Shown: positions 41,963 through 51,015, counted from the stretch's first letter. The stretch: 64,000 nt of DNA from JAJDXO01 sp965221855 (GCA_965221855.1 CBDCSV010000010.1:372001-436000), one strand, 5' to 3'. Program-made: numbers and translations. Notes: generated by a model from the sequence alone, not told the origin.

Positions 41963-42832
41963 TCATCCGTAGACCGCGAGAATTTCCTTTACGCGATCGG
42001 TCATATCGTCTCGATCCAGACCGAACGCAATGTTGGCTTCGATGAATCCCAACCGGTTGCCGCAATCGAAACGGCGGCCCTCGAACCGGAGACCATGAAA
42101 CGGGATGTCTCCGATCGTCCGCGCCATGGCGTCGGTCAGCTGGATTTCGCCGCCCGCTCCCTTCTCCTGCCGGTCCAGCTCCCTGAGGACCTGGGGCTGC
42201 AGGATGTAACGCCCGATAATCGACAGGGTGGACGGCGCGTCGGCCGGGTTCGGTTTCTCCACCAGCGCCCTGGCCCGCGCCAGCGTCCCATCATCCTCCG
42301 CCACATCGAGAATACCGTAGCGGTCGGTTTGCGCCTTCGGGACATCCTCCGCCGCCACGAGGTTGCCGCCGGTCCGCTCGTAGACATCGATCATCTGGGC
42401 GAGGCACCCGGGCTCCGCCAGGATGAGATCATCGGCCAGCAGCACGGCGAACGGCTCGTCGCCGATGAGATAGCGAGCACACCATACGGCATGCCCCAGA
42501 CCCAGGGGATGCTGCTGACGGGTGTAGGCGATCCGGCCGGCCTCGGGCATGACCTCGCGGATGGCGGCCAGCGCTTCGGTCTTTCCCTGCTCCTCGAGGG
42601 AGCGCTCGAGTTCGGAAGAGGCGTCGAAGTGGTCCTCGATGGCGCTCTTGGCGCGGCCGGTGACGAAAATGAACTCTTCGACCCCCGCCGCCCGGGCCTC
42701 GTCGACCGCGTACTGGATCAGCGGCCGATCGACCACCGGCAGCATTTCCTTGGGCATCGCCTTCGTCGCCGGCAGGAAGCGGGTCCCCTGGCCGGCCACC
42801 GGAAAAACCGCTTTTCGAATTGGATTTGCCAT
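41963..42832 (-). CDS. galU: UTP--glucose-1-phosphate uridylyltransferase
   Basis: 289-residue nucleotidyltransferase that makes UDP-glucose. VFPVAGQGTRFLPATKAMPKE is the nucleotide-binding start, PLIQYAVDEA and VLLADDLI follow, and the C-terminal RFDCGNRLGFIEANIAF is typical of GalU. ATG at 42832 (MANPIRKAV) is preferred to a longer frame. First gene of galU-ugd-phosphomannomutase. Its 274-bp upstream region is shared with the divergent amidohydrolase gene. Confidence 0.94.
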   Translation of the reverse strand: MANPIRKAVFPVAGQGTRFLPATKAMPKEMLPVVDRPLIQYAVDEARAAGVEEFIFVTGRAKSAIEDHFDASSELERSLEEQGKTEALAAIREVMPEAGRIAYTRQQHPLGLGHAVWCARYLIGDEPFAVLLADDLILAEPGCLAQMIDVYERTGGNLVAAEDVPKAQTDRYGILDVAEDDGTLARARALVEKPNPADAPSTLSIIGRYILQPQVLRELDRQEKGAGGEIQLTDAMARTIGDIPFHGLRFEGRRFDCGNRLGFIEANIAFGLDRDDMTDRVKEILAVYG

Positions 42833-43106
42833 GAAACCCCCAAGGAGAAGCCGGGGACCGGCCGAACCCGGCATAATTCTGAACGTTCAGCTTGCGGCGA
42901 AGCCGTAACTGCCCACGCAAACCGGCACCATGTGCTTGATATTCATAGAGTAAAATGCCCGAATCGCAACTTGTAACGATTTCCCCGCATTGGCGGGCCG
43001 CACCGGCCCGGTCGCAAGCGGTGCGGGACAGGATGGGGCCGGGACGGTATTTTTCTTGAGTTAGAGCATAGCCACGACGGCTGAACGCGCGGAAAGGATC
43101 AGAGCG

Positions 43107-44090
43107 ATGGATGGCAAGATTGCATTGGAGGAGCACATGGCTCTTTCGGAAACCCTGGACGATTCCATGCAAATCGTGGGCGCGGCGCCCGGCTGGGCGT
43201 TGCTTCGCGACCAGCTGCTGGATATCGGGGAGTTGCGCCTCGAACAGATGGACAAGCATGGAATTGAAATGACCCTGGTGTCGCTCAATGCCCCGGCGGT
43301 TCAGGCGATCGTCGACCGTCGGGAAGCGGCGGAGATATCCATCCGGGCAAACGACCACCTCGCCGAACAGGTGGCGAAGAACCCGGACCGGTTCCGGGGG
43401 TTCGCTGCGCTCCCCATGCAGGACCCGGACCTGGCGTCGAAGGAATTGGCCAGGTGCGTCAACGACCTGGGCTTTGTCGGCGCCCTGGTCAACGGCTTTA
43501 CCCAGCGCGACGTTTCCGATTCCGTTGTCTATTACGATATCCCCGAATACCGGAGTTTCTGGGCAACGGTCGCCGAGCTCGACGTGCCGTTCTATCTGCA
43601 CCCCCGGGCGCAGATCAAGGAGCGCGATTTCGCCACCTCGGGCCATCCCTGGCTGGAAACCGCCGTCTGGGGATTCGCCCGCGAAACCTCGATCCACGCC
43701 CTGCGCCTCTGCGGCTCCGGCCTGTTCGATGAATATCCCGGCCTCAAAGTGGTCTTGGGACACCTGGGTGAACGCATCCCCTACGACCTGTGGCGCATCG
43801 ACGCCCGGATGACGGTCACCGGCGCCGAGTACAAGGGCGCCCGGCCCATCGGCCAGGTTTTCAAGGAGCACTTCCACATCACGACCTCGGGCAATTTCTC
43901 CGATACCACGCTTCGCTGCTGCCTGGATGAAATGGGCGTCGACCACCTGATGTTTTCCGTCGACTACCCGTTCGAACAGACCGACGAGGCGGCCATCTGG
44001 TACGACGCCACGCCCGTCCTCGACGACGGACAGCGCCGGCAAATCGGCCGCGACAACGCCAACAAACTGTTCAAGCTGGGGCTCGACTAG
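43107..44090 (+). CDS. Amidohydrolase-family decarboxylase (gamma-resorcylate / 2,3-dihydroxybenzoate decarboxylase-like)
   Basis: 327 residues of the metal-dependent, non-oxidative decarboxylase branch of amidohydrolases. GKIALEEHM (metal ligands Glu and His), LVSLNAPAVQAIVDRR, NDLGFVGALVNGF, PFYLHPRAQ (His), VLGHLGE (His) and MFSVDYPFE (Asp) match the gamma-resorcylate and 2,3-dihydroxybenzoate decarboxylases. An aromatic hydroxy-acid substrate is likely. It stands alone, divergent from galU, with IS-C 90 bp downstream. A nearby catabolic cluster lies at 59-64 kb. GGAAAGGA precedes the start. Confidence 0.85.
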   Translation: MDGKIALEEHMALSETLDDSMQIVGAAPGWALLRDQLLDIGELRLEQMDKHGIEMTLVSLNAPAVQAIVDRREAAEISIRANDHLAEQVAKNPDRFRGFAALPMQDPDLASKELARCVNDLGFVGALVNGFTQRDVSDSVVYYDIPEYRSFWATVAELDVPFYLHPRAQIKERDFATSGHPWLETAVWGFARETSIHALRLCGSGLFDEYPGLKVVLGHLGERIPYDLWRIDARMTVTGAEYKGARPIGQVFKEHFHITTSGNFSDTTLRCCLDEMGVDHLMFSVDYPFEQTDEAAIWYDATPVLDDGQRRQIGRDNANKLFKLGLD

Positions 44091-44192
44091 GTGGCCCGGC
44101 CGGAATTGGAATATATTTATAACGAAATTTTCGAATCCGGCCCGATCGCGCGGGCGATAATGGACATTCATGGACATTAGAGCCTCGGGTGT

Positions 44193-44801
44193 TTAATCTG
44201 CAACATACCCAGCATCTTTGAGGTAATTCCTGCATTCCTGTGGGTCGAAGAGGGCGCAGATGTCGCCGACAGCGCGCCAGAGGGCTTCATAGGTGCGTGC
44301 TTTGGCTTTTCTGAGCAGGGCCTTTAGCTTAGCGAAGGCCATTTCGATGGGATTGAGGTCTGGAGAGTATTTGGGCAGGAACAGGAACCAGGCGCCCCGC
44401 TCGGCAAGGGCCTTTGCCGCCCGCGGACTTTTGTGGACATTGAGATTGTCGAGGATCACCACATCGCCGGGTTTCAAGCTCGGCGCCAGCTGAGTGCGGA
44501 CATAAGCATCGAAGGCTGGGCCGTCCATGGCGCCGTCGACAATCCAGGGAGCGACCAGTCCATCGCAGCGCAGCCCCGCGATGAAGGTTTGCGTCTGCCA
44601 CTTGCCGAAGGGCGCATCGGCCATGAGCCGCTCTCCCCGGAGACTGCGCCCGCGCAACGGCGTCATGTTGGTCTTCACGCTCGTCTCGTCGAGAAAGACG
44701 AGCCGCGCCGGCTGGCGGCGCATGAAGGGTTGGCGACGGTTAATCCATGTCCGGCGCGCCGCTTTGACGTCAGAGCGTTCTTTCTCCGAGGCCAGCAGCG
44801 T
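44193..44801 (-). CDS. IS-C transposase, catalytic frame (orfB)
   Basis: DDE half: RLVFLDETSVKTNM, VVILDNLNVHKS and SPDLNPIEMAFAKLKALLR contain the three catalytic acids. Read from the frameshift point; the frame is open upstream to 44870 without a convincing start. It ends 13 bp from the element terminus. Confidence 0.85.
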   Translation of the reverse strand, partial: TLLASEKERSDVKAARRTWINRRQPFMRRQPARLVFLDETSVKTNMTPLRGRSLRGERLMADAPFGKWQTQTFIAGLRCDGLVAPWIVDGAMDGPAFDAYVRTQLAPSLKPGDVVILDNLNVHKSPRAAKALAERGAWFLFLPKYSPDLNPIEMAFAKLKALLRKAKARTYEALWRAVGDICALFDPQECRNYLKDAGYVAD

Positions 44802-45150
44802 TTTTTTTATAGGTGAAGCCCGCCTTGCACAGCAGTTTGGACAGATTCGACGGGTCGGCCGTGATGCCATGTTCCGCCTCCAGCCAGACCGCGAGGGTCG
44901 GCATGGTGATGTCAGGCTGAGCCTTCACCTTCTCGATAAGGGCCGCACGATAGGGGCCAAGCTTGCCGGACCCCTTGGAACGGCCCTGCTTGGCCGGCTC
45001 AACCGAACCGGTGGCCGCATAGCGGGCCTGAACCCGCACCGCCGTCGACGGAGCAACCTCAAACTGCTCCGCAACCTCCCGACGAGACTTGCCCGCCGAT
45101 ATCCCCCGCACCATACGTAAACGAAGATCCGTCGAAATCGCTCTGCCCAT
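44770..45150 (-). CDS. IS-C transposase, N-terminal frame (orfA)
   Basis: 126 residues: IS630-type helix-turn-helix half (RLRMVRGISAGKSRREVAEQ, then VAPSTAVRVQARYA). The run of eight A (minus strand 44808-44801) reads Y-K-K-N here; moving one base on gives K-K-T and leads into the catalytic frame, for a fusion of about 318 residues. Confidence 0.85.
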   Translation of the reverse strand: MGRAISTDLRLRMVRGISAGKSRREVAEQFEVAPSTAVRVQARYAATGSVEPAKQGRSKGSGKLGPYRAALIEKVKAQPDITMPTLAVWLEAEHGITADPSNLSKLLCKAGFTYKKNAAGLGERTL

Positions 45151-45365
45151 AACAGCACCTCCTGGGCACAGGGAATCACCATTTCAAATAAAAGGGAATC
45201 CCCAACGATTCAAAATTCACGCCCGAGGCTCTAATGGACATTTGATGACTTGGTTAAATTCCAATTCGGTGCTTTTTGGCCACGGGAAACCATGGGGGAA
45301 CCCCAGGCAAAATCATGGGGCGAGACCCGCGGACCGTGCTCCCTTATCAATATGTGCGATTGGCC

Positions 45366-45560
45366 GCCCGATACCAGCCCCCCCTCCCTGGCCCTCCCCC
45401 TCGATGGGGGAGGGAATAGGTGGATTGGTCCACCTCCCCCCTGGGCCTACTCCGCCGAAGTAGCCTTCGGCTACGAAGGCTGGAAGGGGGAGGTCGAGAC
45501 GGCCGGCAATAGCCGGGCGTCGAGGGTGGGGGGGACGTTCACTGGATGCCCCGCCACTTT
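45366..45560. repeat. Intergenic palindromic repeat (second type)
   Basis: This fills most of the 411-bp gap between IS-C and the dnaJ-domain gene. It contains several GC-rich hairpins: CCCTCCCCCTCGATGGGGGAGGG, and AGCCTTCG with CGAAGGCT around a short loop (45462-45481), ending in GAGGGTGGGGG. It resembles the module at 20088-20145 (CCTCCCCC...GGGGGAGGTCG...GGGTGGGGG). No gene was found in this stretch. Confidence 0.6.
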
Positions 45561-45644
45561 GCCGGCTGGCGACTGAAGGCCGGTCCAGTGGGCCGGGGCA
45601 TGACGGGCTTGACATGTTGAACCGCCCCTCGTCGGCCCTCTGGA

Positions 45645-46376
45645 TCAAATCCCGAGCAACAAATCCTTGGCCTGGTTGATCTTGGTCGCCAGATAGGTCG
45701 AACCGCCCCGGTCGGGGTGCAATTTGGTCATCAGGTCCCGGTGGGCTTCCTTGATCTCGTCCTCGGTCGGGTCACCGTCGAGCCCCAGCACCTCGAGGGC
45801 CTCGTCACGGGTCATGGCGCCGCTGCCGGATGCCGCCCTGCCCGGCCCGTCACCGGCGCCGGCGGCGCCCGCGCGCTCCCGCCACTCGTCGGGATGATAG
45901 CGCTCCAGGTAGGCCATCAGGACCTGCGCCGACTGTTCGTCGGCCGCGCATTCGCCGAGCAGGCCGATGAGCTGGTCCAGGGACAGGTCGCGCAGCATCC
46001 GGCCCTGGTAACCGCCCTGCAGCACCTCGCCGTCCATCTCGCCCGATCCCAGGTCCAGGTTCATGCGCAGGAAAGCCGTCTCGACCTGGGACGACTGCCC
46101 GGCGCCCGCCCGGGTGCCCGACGACATGCGCTGCCAATTCCTGCGCATCCTGTTGAGCGCCCGGAAACGCATGATCCACGGAAGCAGGGCGGGCAGGAGA
46201 AAGAACAGGAATTGCGCCCCGCCCCGAAGCACCAGAAAGACGGTCAGCGGGACGAAAATGACGACCAGCGCGACCTTCAGGACCTTGGCCAGCTGAGCCG
46301 GCGGCGCCGACGCGAACCAGCGGGCGGCCAGAAACAGACCGATGAGGACCGCGACTCCCAGGATGAATGTCGGCAT
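45645..46376 (-). CDS. Membrane protein with C-terminal DnaJ domain
   Basis: 243 residues. Two or three N-terminal membrane segments (about 2-22, 33-52, 57-72), a middle region, then a C-terminal J domain (about 185-243; DEALEVLGLDGDPTEDEIKEAHRDLMTKLHPDRGG) with the HPD tripeptide that stimulates DnaK. A short J domain at the C-terminus behind membrane helices resembles the Tim14/Pam18 and DjlA-like arrangement. It lies just 7 bp downstream of the VWA gene, so the two are probably co-transcribed. Confidence 0.85.
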   Translation of the reverse strand: MPTFILGVAVLIGLFLAARWFASAPPAQLAKVLKVALVVIFVPLTVFLVLRGGAQFLFFLLPALLPWIMRFRALNRMRRNWQRMSSGTRAGAGQSSQVETAFLRMNLDLGSGEMDGEVLQGGYQGRMLRDLSLDQLIGLLGECAADEQSAQVLMAYLERYHPDEWRERAGAAGAGDGPGRAASGSGAMTRDEALEVLGLDGDPTEDEIKEAHRDLMTKLHPDRGGSTYLATKINQAKDLLLGI

Positions 46377-46383
46377 GGGCCCG

Positions 46384-47094
46384 CTAACCCCGGTTCACCT
46401 GATGGGCGATTTGCAGGACGGCGCCTCCCCGGCTCTTGGCCAAATCCTCCAGCGCCGGCCGGCCGCCGGCGGCGTAGACCGCCACCGCCTGAAGAAGCTC
46501 CCTCAAGGTCTGGGCGCTCGAGGAGTCGAACCGGCAATAGGCGCCGTTGGTCAGCGCGGCGATTTGCTTGAAGGCGAACTCCGCCATGCCGTCATACCCC
46601 TCCTGGAAGACGAAGACCGGCACGCCGAGAATGCCCAGCTCGCCGGCGATGTGGCCCAGCTTGTCGACATCCTCCTCGACGCAATCGCCGACGAATACCA
46701 GCGCGTCGACCGGCTTCGTCTTGGTTTCCTGGACCGCGTGCCGCAGCACCTTGGCGATCTGGGTCTCGCCCGCCAGACAGAAGACGCCGGTCATCTGGCG
46801 AAGCAGCGCCTGTGAATCGGTCATCCACTTGGTGGCCTTGAATTCGCCGAAGCCCCGGTAATAGCAGAGCTGAATTTCCAGGCCGCCCAGCGCCGCGGTT
46901 TCCTGGAACATGGCGCCCTGGAGGCCGCTGGCCCGGTCCCAGGTGGGCTCCCGGCTCGCCGTCGCGTCCATGGCGAACAGCAGGCGGCCGGGATCGCCGC
47001 TGGAACTCGCCCGTTTCGGCGTCAGCGCGACCTTCTGGAGGAATTCCTGGACCTCGTCCGACGAGGACTTGGTCGGCAGCTTCCTGTCGGCCAT
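46384..47094 (-). CDS. VWA-domain protein
   Basis: 236 residues, cytoplasmic (no signal). LLFAMDATASREPTWD carries a DxTxS variant of the MIDAS metal site near residue 42; the QLCYYRGFGEFKATKW and VDALVFVGDCVEEDVDKLG strands complete the Rossmann-like fold. It is paired with the membrane J-domain gene downstream, which suggests a chaperone-linked assembly role. Family members are common in Alphaproteobacteria but not assigned. Confidence 0.82.
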   Translation of the reverse strand: MADRKLPTKSSSDEVQEFLQKVALTPKRASSSGDPGRLLFAMDATASREPTWDRASGLQGAMFQETAALGGLEIQLCYYRGFGEFKATKWMTDSQALLRQMTGVFCLAGETQIAKVLRHAVQETKTKPVDALVFVGDCVEEDVDKLGHIAGELGILGVPVFVFQEGYDGMAEFAFKQIAALTNGAYCRFDSSSAQTLRELLQAVAVYAAGGRPALEDLAKSRGGAVLQIAHQVNRG

Positions 47095-47214
47095 TCGATA
47101 TTTCCTCGCCTAGCTGCGTGCTCTGGTGGCCTGCATCGGCTTTATAGGGGCGCTGGCGAGGAGTCTAGCCCTGCCCCGGCCTCAAAACAACACGCGCAAA
47201 GGTCTCTCGCCTTT

Positions 47215-48228
47215 CTAGCTCTTGTGGATCGTGCCTTCGGGACGGAAAGCGTGAAACACGAAGGCAAAGGTGATGTCGTGAACGATGTCGACCATGCCGT
47301 TCGCGGTTTTCCTTTGCACCACGACGTTGCCCACATCGCGGCCCCGGGAGATGTCGCGGCTATCGAGGGCGGAGTTCTGGCCCTTTTCCCAGGTCATGAC
47401 GATATCACCCGCCTCGATCCGCTTCTTCTTGCGGAGAAGCTCCATCGTCCAGGCCTGATCCCCGATGGCGATGACCCGGGCCATGGCGGGAATCCCGTTC
47501 GGCAGCGGACCGCGATAGAGGAACGGGCGGGCGGCCGTGTCATAACCGACATACGGATTGCCGCCGCCCCGGCCGCCGAAGGGAATGGCGGGTTTCAACA
47601 CGGTTCCCTCGGGGAACCGCGCCTTGAATTTCGCGAAGCTCTCGATGCGCGACGGGAGCATCTTCAATTGCTTGCCGGTGAGTTCGCCGACGATGGCCTC
47701 ACCCAGGAACTGCTGCCACCAGCTTTCGGTGGTCCGGTCGTACATCACCAGATCCGAATTGCGCAGCTTGCCGGTGGTGCCGAATTCCAGGACCTTGCCG
47801 TCGACCCGGGCGTCGAACACGATCGCCGAGTTGCACAGCGGGCAATAGGTGACCGTGACCGGGATACCGCCGACGTTGTCGTTGACGATCTCATGGCGCA
47901 TCAGGATGCCGAGGGGATAGGCCTTGGCTTCGCCGTTCATGGTGAAGCTGATCACCGGCACGGTATCCTTGAGACTGCGCACATCCTTGGCCGGCTCGAA
48001 TTTGGGATTGTCGATGGACGGGATGCCGTCCTTGGGCGGGCCGCCGGATTTGATCTCGGAATATTCGACCGACTTCCTGCTGAAATCCGTGGCCGGCCAC
48101 TCGAATTTCCAGAATAGCGGATTCGCGGAGGCGGCCGCGGCCGTCAAGGCGACGAGAGCGCCGGCCAGGACGCTCGAAACGGCCATCCGGCGGGCGCGCG
48201 CAAGGATATGCGGGGGCGTGTTGTTCAT
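47215..48228 (-). CDS. DUF3179 domain-containing exported protein
   Basis: 337 residues with a signal peptide (RMAVSSVLAGALVALTAAAASA, cleavage near 35). The DUF3179 core shows AKAYPLGILMRHEIVND, VTYCPLCNSAIVFDA with a paired-cysteine motif CPLC, and ESWWQQFLGEAIVGELTG. The paired cysteines suggest metal or redox chemistry in the periplasm, but no reaction is established. It stands alone between the VWA gene and a RidA gene. Confidence 0.87.
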   Translation of the reverse strand: MNNTPPHILARARRMAVSSVLAGALVALTAAAASANPLFWKFEWPATDFSRKSVEYSEIKSGGPPKDGIPSIDNPKFEPAKDVRSLKDTVPVISFTMNGEAKAYPLGILMRHEIVNDNVGGIPVTVTYCPLCNSAIVFDARVDGKVLEFGTTGKLRNSDLVMYDRTTESWWQQFLGEAIVGELTGKQLKMLPSRIESFAKFKARFPEGTVLKPAIPFGGRGGGNPYVGYDTAARPFLYRGPLPNGIPAMARVIAIGDQAWTMELLRKKKRIEAGDIVMTWEKGQNSALDSRDISRGRDVGNVVVQRKTANGMVDIVHDITFAFVFHAFRPEGTIHKS

Positions 48229-48308
48229 ATGGGAAATGTGGGCCCGCCCCGAATTCGCTTCAACTCACTACGCATCACGTCTCGGTGATGCTTCGGGCGG
48301 CGCCGGGC

Positions 48309-48692
48309 TCAGCCGATCACCGCCGTAACGTCGACGTGAATCAGCGCGTCGCCGCCGGCGTGAAGCTGGTGGGTATGCCGGGCCGGCCGGGCATCCTCGT
48401 CGGGGAACATCTCCACCCAGGGACGGTTGACCTCGGACCGCCGGGCCGGGTCCTTGAGCCAGACGTTGATCTTGACGATGTCGTCCGTGGTGCCGCCGGC
48501 GGCCTCGACCACCGCCCGGATATGGCCGAACGCGTTGTCCATTTGCTCGTCCAGCGATTCGGGCATATCGCCGGTCTCCGGGTCCTTGCCGCTCAGCAAT
48601 CCGCTCATCAGCAGATTGCCGAGCAGGCTCGCCGCCGGGATGGGGTTCGAATGCTTGAACCCGTCGATTTCGATACTCTTGCGCTTGGTCAT
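48309..48692 (-). CDS. RidA family protein
   Basis: 127 residues, second RidA-like gene of the window. LLGNLLMSGLLSGKDPETG, DEQMDNAFGHIRAVVEAAGGT, DIVKINVWLKD and the C-terminal ALIHVDVTAVIG are family blocks. The catalytic-type Arg/Cys positions differ from classic RidA (RPARHTHQL in place of RxxV...C), so it may belong to another Rid subgroup without deaminase activity. It is 60 bp downstream of the GST gene on the same strand. Confidence 0.85.
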   Translation of the reverse strand: MTKRKSIEIDGFKHSNPIPAASLLGNLLMSGLLSGKDPETGDMPESLDEQMDNAFGHIRAVVEAAGGTTDDIVKINVWLKDPARRSEVNRPWVEMFPDEDARPARHTHQLHAGGDALIHVDVTAVIG

Positions 48693-48752
48693 GCCGGTTC
48701 TCCCGATTGAAGCTGAATCATCCTCACCCCAAGGCGGCAGGTTGTCGGACCT

Positions 48753-49565
48753 CTATTGAAGTCCGTCGAGATATTCCCGGCGCCGTTCCCCCACCCGGTC
48801 CCGGATCTTCGCGCCGTACTCGGCCATGGAGGATATGTCGTCCCCGGTCAGCCGCCCGGGCACGCACTCCCGGAAGCTCGGCCGTTCCTTGGCCCGCGCC
48901 CACCAGGCCTGGGACAACGGCCGGCCGGCGATCCAAACGTCCAGCAACGTCAAATATTCCATCCGCGCCACATAGGGCATCAAATTGATATCGGCGAGGC
49001 TGTAGGTCTCCCCCAGGATCCACGGCCCGCCCGACTCGTCGAGCGCTAGCTCCAGGTTCTTGAACAACTTCTCGAAGTTGGCGACCGCCTGGAATACGTA
49101 AGGGGACTCGGTGCCCTCCTCGAACGTGGACTTGAACCGGGCGCCCCGTGACGCGTCACCGGCGCTCTTGAACCGCTGCCGGCGCTTCTCCTCCGGCATG
49201 GACTTCATCTTTTCCCGGAACATGGCCGAAAAGCTGAGTTCGCGGGTAGCTTCGAAAATGCCTTCGTCGACGTACTTGGACCACACCCGCATCCGCGCCT
49301 TTTCATAGGCGTCATCCGGCACCAGGGACGGTTCGGGACAAATGTCGTCCAGGTACTCGCAGATCAGGGTCGATTCGACGATGACCTTGCCGTCGTCGAC
49401 GAGGGTCGGCACCACGCCCTTGGGGTTCAGCTTGAGGTATTCGGGATCGAACTGCTCGTTGTCGAACAGGTTGATGTTGTGGGTGTCGTAATCGAGACCC
49501 TTTTCGTCGAGGGTGATGAACACCTTCTGGGTGCAGATGGAATTCCCCGCTTTGTACAGCTTCAT
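48753..49565 (-). CDS. Glutathione S-transferase family protein
   Basis: 270 residues. N-terminal thioredoxin-like domain (1-80; MKLYKAGNSICTQKVFITL, LNPKGVVPTLVDDG with cis-Pro, ESTLICEYLDD) followed by an all-helical domain with TYSLADINLMPYV. Ser/Cys near residue 9-11 could activate glutathione. The helical domain is longer than in most GSTs by about 40 residues, around 120-165. Divergent from the FAD oxidoreductase gene. Detoxification or ring-cleavage related role is possible; the substrate is unknown. Confidence 0.88.
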   Translation of the reverse strand: MKLYKAGNSICTQKVFITLDEKGLDYDTHNINLFDNEQFDPEYLKLNPKGVVPTLVDDGKVIVESTLICEYLDDICPEPSLVPDDAYEKARMRVWSKYVDEGIFEATRELSFSAMFREKMKSMPEEKRRQRFKSAGDASRGARFKSTFEEGTESPYVFQAVANFEKLFKNLELALDESGGPWILGETYSLADINLMPYVARMEYLTLLDVWIAGRPLSQAWWARAKERPSFRECVPGRLTGDDISSMAEYGAKIRDRVGERRREYLDGLQ

Positions 49566-49626
49566 TCTCTCTCCCCGTCACGTCACGCTTGTTTGCATAA
49601 CCATACCTCTCGGGCATCATGAGACA

Positions 49627-50739
49627 ATGACCGAACGGATCGAATGCGCGGTAATCGGGGCCGGCGTGGTGGGATTGGCCGTGGCGCGGACAATGGCCAT
49701 GGCGGGCCGCGAGGTGATCATCCTCGAGGCGGCGGACGCCATCGGAACCGGCGCCAGCTCCCGCAACAGCGAGGTCATCCACGCCGGCATCTATTATCCC
49801 GCCGGCAGCGTCAAGGCGCTGACCTGCGTCGAAGGCAAGCATCGGCTGTACGAATATTGCGAAAGCCATGGGGTCGCCCACCGGAAATGCCAGAAATTGA
49901 TCGTCGCGACCGATAGTGATCAGCTCGATACCCTCGAGGGCATCCGCCGGAATGCGGCCGAAAACGGCGTCACCGATCTCACCTGGATCGAACGACCCGC
50001 GCTGAGGGAAATGGAGCCCGCCCTGCGGGCCGCCGCCGCCCTGCTGTCGCCCTCCACCGGCATCATCGACAGCCACGGTCTGATGCTGGCCTACCAGGGA
50101 GATGCCGAAGATGCCGGGGCGGTCATCGCCTTCAACACGCCGGTGACCGGGGGGACGGCCGCCGCCGGCGGCGCCCTGCGCCTGGAGACCGGCGGCGAAC
50201 AGCCGATGACCCTCGCCTGCGGCATGGTCGTCAATTGCGGCGGGCTGCACGCGCCCCATATCGCCGCCCGCATCGACGGCTTGCCCGCCGAACACGTTCC
50301 GACGGCCTACTACGCCAAGGGAAATTACTTCACGCTGGGCGGCAAGGCGCCGTTCAGCCGCTTGATCTACCCGGTCCCCGAGCAGGCCGGGCTCGGGGTG
50401 CATCTGACCCTGGATATGGGCGGCCAGGCCCGCTTCGGCCCCGATGTCGAGTGGATCGACGAAATCGACTACGAGGTCGATCCCCGCCGGGGCGACGTGT
50501 TCTATGAAGCGGTCCGCAAATATTGGCCCGAGCTAGAGGACGGGGCGCTGCAGCCGGGCTATTCGGGGATCCGGCCCAAGATCCAGGCGCCGGGGGAACC
50601 GGCCAGGGATTTCGTCATCAGCGGCCCCGAGGATCACGGCGTTGCCGGCCTGGTCAACATGTTCGGCATCGAATCGCCCGGGCTGACGGCCTCTCTCGCG
50701 CTGGCCGACGCAGTCGCCGGCCGGCTGGCCGATCAGTGA
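49627..50739 (+). CDS. FAD-dependent oxidoreductase, L-2-hydroxyglutarate dehydrogenase/oxidase-like
   Basis: 370 residues of the DAO superfamily. N-terminal FAD motif CAVIGAGVVGLAVARTMA and GTGASSRNSEVIHAGIYYPAGS are close to LhgO, which oxidises L-2-hydroxyglutarate to 2-oxoglutarate; PSTGIIDSHGLM, YYAKGNYFTL and the C-terminal HGVAGLVNMFGIESPGLTASLA also fit. ATG at 49627 matches the usual start. It is divergent from the GST gene with a short shared promoter region. Related 2-hydroxyacid substrates cannot be excluded. Confidence 0.85.
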   Translation: MTERIECAVIGAGVVGLAVARTMAMAGREVIILEAADAIGTGASSRNSEVIHAGIYYPAGSVKALTCVEGKHRLYEYCESHGVAHRKCQKLIVATDSDQLDTLEGIRRNAAENGVTDLTWIERPALREMEPALRAAAALLSPSTGIIDSHGLMLAYQGDAEDAGAVIAFNTPVTGGTAAAGGALRLETGGEQPMTLACGMVVNCGGLHAPHIAARIDGLPAEHVPTAYYAKGNYFTLGGKAPFSRLIYPVPEQAGLGVHLTLDMGGQARFGPDVEWIDEIDYEVDPRRGDVFYEAVRKYWPELEDGALQPGYSGIRPKIQAPGEPARDFVISGPEDHGVAGLVNMFGIESPGLTASLALADAVAGRLADQ

Positions 50740-50778
50740 TTCAGCCGCGCCGGGATGGGGTCGTCGTGCGCGGCGTCC

Positions 50779-51015
50779 CTAAAGCCCGCTCGGGATCATC
50801 TCCTCGACAACGAAACCCTCGGCGGACGGGAAGCGGTCGGCGATCATCTCGCGCGCTTCCGCCTCGCTGCGCGCCGCCACGTCATGGAGTTGGACATCGG
50901 CCCAGTGATCGCCGTACAGCGAATGGCTCCGGTTTTCCTTCACCGCCGCGCGGACGTCGCGATTGTAGACCGCGACCTCGAAGACCCGCAGATCGTGGGT
51001 GTTGTACTGAAGCAT
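50779..51015 (-). CDS. Small conserved-looking hypothetical protein
   Basis: 78 residues, start chosen at MLQYNTHDLRVFEVAVYN because GGGAAGAA precedes it and the frame upstream runs through the intergenic repeat. The sequence mixes acidic and basic helices (ENRSHSLYGDHWADVQLHD, SEAEAREMIADRFPSAEGF). No domain recognised and no membrane segment. It converges with the FAD oxidoreductase gene. The codon use looks genuine, but the function is unknown. Confidence 0.6.
   Translation of the reverse strand: MLQYNTHDLRVFEVAVYNRDVRAAVKENRSHSLYGDHWADVQLHDVAARSEAEAREMIADRFPSAEGFVVEEMIPSGL

Larger units (their letters stand above)
44180..45231 (-). mobile_element. IS630-family element IS-C
   Basis: 1,052 bp between TA at 44178-44179 and 45232-45233. 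Termini: GAGCCTCGGGTGTTTAATC and, in reverse complement, GAGCCTCGGGCGTGAATTTT. Divergent from IS-A and IS-B in sequence but alike in layout (two frames, A8 run, subterminal AAGGGAATCCCCAA). It interrupts a short tandem array of ATGGACATT units. Confidence 0.9.

Noticed and set aside
44091..44179. Terminator after the decarboxylase gene
   Set aside because: CGAAATTTTCG is an AT-rich 5-bp dyad with no GC stem or T-run.
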